In this document: in pieces, positions 5,768-10,752 of the stretch
How positions within the stretch are numbered: the first letter of the stretch is position 1
Layout of the letters: every line of letters starts with the position of its first letter
DNA from: CALODP01 sp942492055
GTDB taxonomy: Bacteria; Bacteroidota; Ignavibacteria; Ignavibacteriales; Melioribacteraceae
NCBI GenBank assembly: GCA_942492055.1
Contig: CALODP010000012.1
Coordinates: 1-10,752, forward strand
DNA: 10,752 nucleotides
Reading direction: 5' to 3'
Position numbers and translations under genes: made by a program
The notes under the pieces: model-generated
Databases searched by the model: none
Told to the model about the DNA's origin: nothing
What the model saw: only the letters and a program-made list of their open reading frames with translations

Positions 5768-8128
5768 ATGAAAAAATACCTTCTACCTTTTGCGGTAATT
5801 CTTCTTACCTTCTTCGGCTGTTCATCCGAAAAACTATCTGATAATCTTTCTTTTTCCCCGGCCGATTATGTCGATCCTTTCATCGGCACAAGGAACATGG
5901 GGCATTGCTATCCGGGAGCTACCGTTCCTTTCGGAATGGTGCAACTCAGTCCCGAAACGGATTCCGTCCTATTTTCTTACGGGAAAGGGTACAATCGGGA
6001 TGTTTATCGATATTGTTCCGGCTATCAATACGACGATAGCACGATTACCGGATTTGCTCATACCCATTTCCACGGAACCGGACATTCCGATCTGGGGGAT
6101 TTCCTGGTAATGCCTTTCGTAGGGGAATTGAAACTTAACCCGGGCACTTCCCAAAAACCGGAAAGCGGGTATCGATCCAGGTTCTCCCACAAAACCGAAA
6201 AGGCCGAACCGGGATACTATTCAGTGTTGCTGGAAGACTACGGAATTACGGCGGAACTTACCGCCACCGAAAGAGTAGGGATGCACAGATACACATTCCC
6301 CGAATCGAAGGAGGGAGGAATTATTCTCGATATGACCTCCGGAATCTACAACTACGACGGGAAAGTAATCTGGAGCTCGTTGCGTATGGAGAATGATTCG
6401 GTTGTTACCGGATATCGCCAAACAAACGGTTGGGCAAGAACACGTTATATCTATTTCGCGATGGAGTTTTCGAAGCCGGTGAAATCGTACGGATTCCATA
6501 ATGAAGAGGATATGCTCTATAAAGGATTCTGGCGTCATTGGAAAGAGGATGACAATTTCCCCGAAAGAGCCGGAAAGAAGCTTAAGGGACATTTCCGTTT
6601 CGATACAGAAGAGGGGGAGGAGATTATCCTGAAGATGGCTCTCTCCGCAGTTTCAACCGAAGGAGCCATGAAGAATCTAAAAGCGGAAGTTCCCGGCTGG
6701 GATTTCGACGCCGTAAGAGCTTCGGCCAAAGAGAAATGGAACAAAGAACTTTCCCGCTTAAAGGTGGATTGCGAACCGGAAAGAATGACTACTTTCTATA
6801 CTGCGCTCTATCATTGTTTCCTAAGCCCGATTATTTATTCCGATACGGATAACAAATATCGTGGTCTCGACGGAAATATTCACCTTGCCGAAGGATTCAC
6901 CAATTACACGATATTCTCCTTGTGGGATACATACCGCGCGCTCCATCCCTTATTTACCATCCTGCAACCGGATCGTACAAATGATATGATCTCATCCATG
7001 TTGGTTCATTATGACCAAAGCGTTCAGGGGATATTACCGATTTGGTCCCATCACGCCAATGAAAACTGGTGCATGATCGGGTATCATTCCGTTCCCGTTA
7101 TCGCCGACGCCTATCTGAAGGGCTTAAGAGGTTATGATACCGAAAAAGCATATCGCGCCGTAATTGAAAGCGCCAATTACGATAACTACATGGGCTTGGG
7201 GGAATATAAAAAGCTCGGCTTTGTTCCGGAGGATATCAGCGGGAACTCCGCCTCCAAAACTCTCGAATACGCTTACGACGATTGGACGATATATAAATTC
7301 GCATCATCTCTCGGTAAATCCGCCGACGCAAAAATCTTCCGTGAAAGAGGAAATAGTTACCGTAATATTTTCGATAAGGAAACCGGTTTTATGCGCGCGA
7401 AGAATTCCGACGGTTCTTTTATAAAGAAATTCGATCCGATGGATACACACGGAGCCGGCTTTATAGAAGGGAACGCATGGAATTATTCCCTCTACGTTCC
7501 GCATGATGTTTCCGGATTTATCTCTCTTCTCGGCGGGGAAGATAAGTTAATCACCTGGCTCGATAATCTCTTTACAATGGAGATAAAAGAGGAACATATC
7601 GCCGGAACCGAGGATGTAACCCGTGACGGAATTATCGGTAACTACGTTCACGGAAACGAGCCGAGCCATCATGTTCCTTATCTCTATAATTACGCGGGAG
7701 CTCCGTGGAAGACAGAGGAGAAGGTTCGTCTCATTATCGATACGATGTATGGCAACGAACCGGACGGACTTTGCGGCAATGATGATTGCGGACAAATGTC
7801 GGCCTGGTATGTTTTCAGCGCGTTGGGATTTTACCCCGTCGCCCCCGGCTCGAACGAATATGTGATCGGTACCCCTTCCGTTAAGAGAGGGGAAATCGTT
7901 ACGGAGAAAGGGAAGAAGTTCGTAGTAATAGCGAAAGGCTTATCGAAGGAGAATGTCTACATAAACTCAATAGAGCTGAACGGAAAGGAATACTCAAAGA
8001 CATACATAAAGCACTCCGATATAATAAACGGAGGAGAGCTGATATTTAATATGTCCCCCGAGCCTAACAAATCTCGCGGAACAAACAAAGGGGATCGGCC
8101 TTATTCGTTGGGCAATACTGTTGATTAG
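5768..8128 (+). CDS. GH92-family alpha-mannosidase, lipoprotein
   Basis: A full-length 786-residue glycoside hydrolase family 92 enzyme. MKKYLLPFAVILLTFFGCSSE is a lipoprotein signal peptide with Cys18 as lipidation site, so the enzyme is probably anchored at the outer membrane. The N-terminal domain opens with DYVDPFIGTRNMGHCYPGA and FGMVQLSPETD, typical of GH92. The catalytic domain has EGNAWNY (567-573), VPHDV, GNEPSHH (629-635), LYNYAGAPWKT and GNDDCGQMSAWYVFSALGF (from 670). GH92 enzymes are Ca2+-dependent, inverting exo-alpha-mannosidases; by analogy E567 is the likely acid and D673 the likely base. Many are alpha-1,2-specific, but linkage cannot be told here. No SusC/SusD pair or sugar transporter is adjacent, unlike a classic Bacteroidota utilisation locus. 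The ATG has no strong Shine-Dalgarno site, in contrast to neighbours, and the gene lies between two stretches of related repeat DNA, which hints at a different history. Confidence 0.96.
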   Translation: MKKYLLPFAVILLTFFGCSSEKLSDNLSFSPADYVDPFIGTRNMGHCYPGATVPFGMVQLSPETDSVLFSYGKGYNRDVYRYCSGYQYDDSTITGFAHTHFHGTGHSDLGDFLVMPFVGELKLNPGTSQKPESGYRSRFSHKTEKAEPGYYSVLLEDYGITAELTATERVGMHRYTFPESKEGGIILDMTSGIYNYDGKVIWSSLRMENDSVVTGYRQTNGWARTRYIYFAMEFSKPVKSYGFHNEEDMLYKGFWRHWKEDDNFPERAGKKLKGHFRFDTEEGEEIILKMALSAVSTEGAMKNLKAEVPGWDFDAVRASAKEKWNKELSRLKVDCEPERMTTFYTALYHCFLSPIIYSDTDNKYRGLDGNIHLAEGFTNYTIFSLWDTYRALHPLFTILQPDRTNDMISSMLVHYDQSVQGILPIWSHHANENWCMIGYHSVPVIADAYLKGLRGYDTEKAYRAVIESANYDNYMGLGEYKKLGFVPEDISGNSASKTLEYAYDDWTIYKFASSLGKSADAKIFRERGNSYRNIFDKETGFMRAKNSDGSFIKKFDPMDTHGAGFIEGNAWNYSLYVPHDVSGFISLLGGEDKLITWLDNLFTMEIKEEHIAGTEDVTRDGIIGNYVHGNEPSHHVPYLYNYAGAPWKTEEKVRLIIDTMYGNEPDGLCGNDDCGQMSAWYVFSALGFYPVAPGSNEYVIGTPSVKRGEIVTEKGKKFVVIAKGLSKENVYINSIELNGKEYSKTYIKHSDIINGGELIFNMSPEPNKSRGTNKGDRPYSLGNTVD

Positions 8129-8167
8129 CAGATTAGGTTGTAAGTTAGATGGGTATTCAAATTCACT

Positions 8168-8187
8168 GTATACGCAAAGCAGTATAC
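8168..8187. repeat. Inverted repeat GTATAC / GTATAC
   Basis: Two GTATAC hexamers (8168-8173 and 8182-8187), each self-complementary, are separated by 8 bases and can form a 6-bp stem. It lies 40 bases after the GH92 stop. There is no T tract, so it is not a standard terminator. Confidence 0.5.
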
Positions 8188-8204
8188 TCCCAGAGCTTTC
8201 CTTG

Positions 8205-8219
8205 AGCCAGGCTTTTGAC
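8205..8219. repeat. Dispersed repeat AGCCAGGCTTTTGAC, downstream copy
   Basis: Exact 15-base match to 5442-5456, same orientation, with similarity continuing on the right (GACCGTTAGAAA here, GACTGGTTGAAA upstream). It begins 77 bases after the GH92 stop, so the gene is bracketed by the two copies. Confidence 0.75.
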
Positions 8220-8229
8220 CGTTAGAAAT

Positions 8230-8297
8230 GGAGTCGAGCGTTCCCGAGCGGGAAAAGGCATTGCCGTTATGCATAGCAGTAAGCTTACTTCGACTCC
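8230..8297. repeat. Nested palindrome cluster
   Basis: An outer 8-bp inverted repeat, GGAGTCGA (8230-8237) and TCGACTCC (8290-8297), encloses three inner palindromes: TTCCCGAGCGGGAA (8241-8254), TATGCATA (8268-8275) and AGTAAGCTTACT (8278-8289). Such density in 68 bases is unusual. It could fold as a branched RNA at the 3' end of the GH92 transcript, or be a small palindromic mobile or REP-like element. No flanking direct duplication is evident. No gene is seen in 8129-8415. Confidence 0.65.
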
Positions 8298-8405
8298 GCT
8301 TCCGTCACAGCCGGATCACGGACAGCATGTTTATCTTATTGGAAAAATAAAATGAAGATTAATCGGGGCATATTCAAAAAGAATCATTATTTTCCTTCCC
8401 AAAAA

Positions 8406-8410
8406 AGAGG
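8406..8410 (+). promoter_or_regulatory. Shine-Dalgarno site fixing the start at 8416
   Basis: AGAGG is followed by 5 bases and then ATG at 8416. The in-frame GTG at 8410 overlaps this site, so ATG 8416 is the better start. Confidence 0.7.
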
Positions 8411-8415
8411 TGGAT

Positions 8416-9651
8416 ATGAATAGATTTAGTTATTACCCGATTGCTACTTTTCTGGATGATAAAGGGATAGAGAGTGTAGCCGGAAAATATTTCGAGCTTC
8501 TTGATGAACTGATGGGGTGCAAAGAGAGTAAACAATCAGGGACTACACTTCCGAATCTTTATTTCATAATCTCGGGAGGAACGGAGAAGAAGACTCTGGA
8601 GTTAATCGATGAAGTTAGCGATCCTTCCGAGCCGGTGTTGCTTATGGCACATTCCGGAAATAATTCTTTACCGGCTTCGTTGGAGATTTTGGCTAAGTTG
8701 AAACAGGAAGGGAAGCGTGGAGAAATAATATATTTCGATTCCCATGATGACGCTTCTGCCAAAATTAAGTTAACCGACGCGATTGCAGAATATGAAGCTT
8801 ATCTTCGTTTGAAGAGGAAAAGAATCGGGATGTTCGGTGAACCTTCCGATTGGCTTGTGGCCAGCATGCAATCGGGAGAGATTGTAAAGAAGGCATGGGG
8901 ACCTGAAGTTATTCCCGTTGAGATATCGGAAGCTATTGAGATGTTCGAGACTATTAGAGGGAACGAGGCAAAGGAGCTTTCGGATGAGTTTAGGAATAAA
9001 GCCGATTACGTTAAAGAACCGAGTGATTCCGAATTGGAAGATACCGCGAAAGTATATATGATATTGAAAGAGCTTATCGACAAATATGAGCTTGACACAA
9101 TTACGGTGCGTTGCTTCGATTTTCTTCCGTCGATTAAAAATACCGGATGTTATGCTTTGGCCGAATTAAACGACGAGGGAATTACTGCCGGTTGCGAAGG
9201 GGATATTGTTTCCGCTCTCGGAATGCTTTGGGTAAAAGAGCTATTGGGAAAAAGCGCGTGGATGGCAAATCCTTCCCGAATATATCCCGAAAGAAACGAG
9301 CTTGAATTAGCCCATTGTACTATTCCGCTTGGGATGACCGATGGCTACGGAATCAGATCTCATTTTGAAAGCAATCTCGGGATCGGAATTGCCGGTAAGC
9401 TTAAAAAAGAGCCGGTTACTCTTCTTAGAATAGGCGGAAAAGATTTGAAACAGATCTGGTTGGCAGAAGGGGAAATAATAGAAAGTGGTTGCAGGGAAAA
9501 CCTTTGCAGAACTCAGGCAACAGTTAAACTGGATGATACGGAAAACATTTCCGAGCTGTTGGAGAATCCCTTGGGCAATCATACGATTCTTATCGAAGGG
9601 AGGAATAAGGAATACTTGTTAAAGTGGTGGAAGAAATTTATTGATAAATAA
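8416..9651 (+). CDS. L-fucose/L-arabinose isomerase-like family protein
   Basis: 411 residues, cytoplasmic, no signal peptide. The N-terminal half is alpha/beta (NLYFIISGGTEKKT, PVLLMAHSGNNSLPASLEIL). The C-terminal half has features I associate with the fucose-isomerase-like superfamily: VRCFDFLP (D235), GCEGDIVSALGM (C260, E261, D263), LAHCTIPLG (H300) and RSHFESNLGIGIAG (H316, E318), then a beta-rich C-terminus with CRTQATVKL and a final KEYLLKWW. In known FucI and AraA a Mn2+ bound by Glu, Asp and His drives aldose-ketose isomerisation; E261, D235 and H300/H316 are candidates, but I cannot align them firmly. Shorter than FucI (~590) and AraA (~500), it belongs with the short uncharacterised members. 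It follows the GH92 gene by 287 bases, so a role in sugar use is plausible but unproven. Confidence 0.7.
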   Translation: MNRFSYYPIATFLDDKGIESVAGKYFELLDELMGCKESKQSGTTLPNLYFIISGGTEKKTLELIDEVSDPSEPVLLMAHSGNNSLPASLEILAKLKQEGKRGEIIYFDSHDDASAKIKLTDAIAEYEAYLRLKRKRIGMFGEPSDWLVASMQSGEIVKKAWGPEVIPVEISEAIEMFETIRGNEAKELSDEFRNKADYVKEPSDSELEDTAKVYMILKELIDKYELDTITVRCFDFLPSIKNTGCYALAELNDEGITAGCEGDIVSALGMLWVKELLGKSAWMANPSRIYPERNELELAHCTIPLGMTDGYGIRSHFESNLGIGIAGKLKKEPVTLLRIGGKDLKQIWLAEGEIIESGCRENLCRTQATVKLDDTENISELLENPLGNHTILIEGRNKEYLLKWWKKFIDK

Positions 9652-9653
9652 TC

Positions 9654-9695
9654 ATGATGAAAGGGGTGGCGCCCCTGTTCATCATTCATTTTTTT
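9654..9695 (+). terminator. Strong Rho-independent terminator after the isomerase-like gene
   Basis: ATGATGAA-AGGGG (9654-9666) pairs with CCCCT-g-TTCATCAT (9672-9685), 13 pairs with one bulged G and a TGGCG loop, followed by seven T (9689-9695). It starts 2 bases after the stop codon. The converging minus-strand gene ends at 9698, so it also insulates the two transcripts; on the minus strand the sequence after the stem is less T-rich, so that direction is weaker. Confidence 0.92.
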
Positions 9696-9697
9696 GT

Positions 9698-10174
9698 TTA
9701 GAGTCTTTTAACGTAAATGATTTTATCGTCATCCACGGCATAGAAGCCTTTTATTGTAGCTTCCGGTTTATAACCGGTTTTTTCGTAGAATTTTCTTGTT
9801 GGAAGAAACAAATCACGGGAAGATGTTTCTACATAGATACCTCTTCCGCCGTTTCTCTTTATCTCTTCTTCGGTTTGTTTTATCAATGCTTCGCCGATAC
9901 CTTTCCCGCGAAAATCGTTATGAACAGCTATCCAGTAAAGGTCGAAACTCCCTACTGTACAGGGTATTTCGCCGTAACAAGAATAGGCTATTGTTTTGTG
10001 ATCCATTTCGGCGAAAACAAAATTGTATCCTGAATCAGCTCCGTTAATTAGTCTTTCGTCAACCAATTCAACAGCAATTGGAATTTCGAAACTGTGAAAG
10101 AAGCCGGAAGACTCAATTATTCTTTTCACGTTAACGAGATCTTCTGTTTTTACTTCCTTTCTGAAGCTAACCAT
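9698..10174 (-). CDS. GNAT-family N-acetyltransferase
   Basis: 158 residues, the normal size of a single GNAT domain. Motif A, the acetyl-CoA pyrophosphate loop, is HNDFRGKGIGEALIKQ (85-100) with R89-G90-K91-G92-I93-G94; before it FDLYWIAV forms the central strand. Motif B is near residues 113-135 (IYVETSSRDLFLPTRKFYEKTGYK), where F129-Y130-E131-K132-T133-G134-Y135 is the typical FYEK.GY ending with the catalytic-region Tyr130. It transfers acetyl from acetyl-CoA to an amine on an unknown acceptor, in the cytoplasm. Its ATG overlaps the stop of the upstream ATP-grasp gene by 8 bases, and a GAGG site (10181-10184) sits inside that gene, which indicates translational coupling and a shared pathway. 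The acceptor could be a product or substrate of the ligase. Confidence 0.9.
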   Translation of the reverse strand: MVSFRKEVKTEDLVNVKRIIESSGFFHSFEIPIAVELVDERLINGADSGYNFVFAEMDHKTIAYSCYGEIPCTVGSFDLYWIAVHNDFRGKGIGEALIKQTEEEIKRNGGRGIYVETSSRDLFLPTRKFYEKTGYKPEATIKGFYAVDDDKIIYVKRL

Positions 10175-10752
10175 TTTTTACCTCAAATGAAGTTGACTGA
10201 ACTATTTTCTCAATTACATCTTTCTTTGTCAATCCGCCTTTTTCTGCGGCCGCGATAAATCCACTATCTTCGGAGATACACGGATTCGGGTTTACCTCCA
10301 AGACATAGGGATTCCCGTTCATGTCCACTCTGAAATCAACTCTCGCGTATCCGGAAAGAGAAAACTCTTTCCAGCAATTCAAAGAGATCTCTTCTAATTT
10401 TTCATGAAGGGAAGGATTATTTTCCGGGTCGGGGAATACTCGTTTCGTATTGGAGTATTCGAAAGATTCCGTTTCCCATTTTGCTTTGTAACCTACTATT
10501 TTTGGTTTATTCTCGGCGAATCCCTCGAAAGTTATTTCGGCGTGAGGAAGTACAATAATATTTTCTCCGTCCTGTAGCATGGAAATATTGAATTCACGTC
10601 CGTCAATATACTCTTCTATAAAGTAATGTGAAGAGGGCATTGAAGAGATTCTTTTGAGCGCTTTTTGCTGATCCGGGGTAAATACATTTTCTTCGTCCAA
10701 ATCGAGGGATCCGTCTTCCCAAATCGGTTTAACGATATACTTTTTACTCTTT
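10167..10752 (-). CDS. ATP-grasp protein, D-Ala-D-Ala-ligase-like, N-terminus cut by window edge
   Basis: The frame is open to the right edge; reading from base 10751 gives KSKKYIVKPIWEDGSLDLDE, so the TTG at 10700 is internal. About 194 residues remain, the C-terminal ATP-grasp part. YIVKPIWEDGSL matches the IVKP...(D/E)(G/A)S nucleotide-binding strand and loop of D-Ala-D-Ala ligases. Then come EEYIDGREFNISML, HAEITFEGF, GYKAKWETES, and GYARVDFRVD...YVLEVNPNPCISEDSGF, with the Asp, Glu and Asn expected to bind Mg2+. These enzymes form an amide from a carboxylate and an amine through an acyl phosphate. The family contains true Ddl and many uncharacterised relatives; the NPNPCIS ending, pairing with a GNAT and absence of mur genes argue for a relative rather than the cell-wall enzyme. 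Substrate unknown. Confidence 0.88.
   Translation of the reverse strand, partial: KSKKYIVKPIWEDGSLDLDEENVFTPDQQKALKRISSMPSSHYFIEEYIDGREFNISMLQDGENIIVLPHAEITFEGFAENKPKIVGYKAKWETESFEYSNTKRVFPDPENNPSLHEKLEEISLNCWKEFSLSGYARVDFRVDMNGNPYVLEVNPNPCISEDSGFIAAAEKGGLTKKDVIEKIVQSTSFEVKNG
10181..10184 (-). promoter_or_regulatory. Ribosome site for the GNAT gene inside the ATP-grasp gene
   Basis: GAGG on the minus strand lies 6 bases before the GNAT ATG (10174-10172) and within the last codons of the ATP-grasp gene, whose TAG stop is at 10169-10167. This arrangement supports coupled translation. Confidence 0.65.

Noticed and set aside
8220..8300. Integron attC site
   Set aside because: GTTAGAA at 8221-8227 recalls an R' core, but no matching R'' (RYYYAAC) is present at the other end and no integrase is seen.
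9641..10033. 130-codon plus-strand frame opposite the GNAT gene
   Set aside because: It begins within the terminator region, has no domain, and is the shadow of a clear GNAT gene on the other strand.

Overview
This window looks like a chromosomal segment of a Gram-negative, moderately AT-rich bacterium. Three predicted proteins begin with lipoprotein signal peptides, and there is a nucleotide-sugar gene pair of the kind used for surface polysaccharide. The GH92 mannosidase lipoprotein is typical of Bacteroidota and relatives in the FCB group. However, most genes have a clear purine-rich Shine-Dalgarno site (AGGAG, GAGGAG, AGAGG), which classical Bacteroidota usually lack. A non-Bacteroidota FCB-type lineage is therefore my best guess, held loosely. 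There is no rRNA, tRNA, CRISPR array, integrase or transposase.

Layout. Positions 2-1709 hold the end of a UDP-GlcNAc 2-epimerase gene and a complete DegT/DnrJ/EryC1-type sugar aminotransferase, closed by a hairpin terminator. Positions 1857-3654 hold three unrecognised envelope genes: two lipoproteins, each behind a plausible sigma70-like promoter, and a 99-residue protein with a C-terminal membrane segment. Positions 3720-4900 hold two RNA/translation genes: a TrmO-type tRNA methyltransferase and a divergent peptide deformylase whose usual EGCLS motif reads DSCFS. Directly behind it is an unlisted small signal-peptide ORF (4906-5022) whose frame continues past one TAA to 5112.

Positions 5113-5767 are non-coding and repeat-rich: four ~21-bp tandem units, hairpins, two copies of a CTCTGTG/CTGTGGT repeat family, and a 23-bp tandem pair. 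A large GH92 alpha-mannosidase lipoprotein follows (5768-8128). The next intergenic stretch (8129-8415) holds a second copy of part of the upstream repeat and a nest of palindromes. So the GH92 gene lies between two stretches of related repeat DNA. A fucose/arabinose-isomerase-like gene (8416-9651) ends at a strong terminator. Converging on it from the minus strand is a translationally coupled pair: an ATP-grasp (D-Ala-D-Ala-ligase-like) protein cut by the window edge, and a GNAT acetyltransferase.

How they may work together. The first two genes probably make an amino- or N-acetyl-sugar nucleotide for a glycan. GH92 releases mannose from alpha-mannosides at the cell surface, and the neighbouring isomerase-like protein could act on a sugar, though that link is only contextual. 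The ATP-grasp/GNAT pair probably works as one unit (ligation plus acetylation) on an unknown amino acid or peptide. I found no clearly new defence or mobile system. The best leads are the repeat DNA around GH92, the ATP-grasp/GNAT pair, the variant deformylase and the interrupted small ORF.
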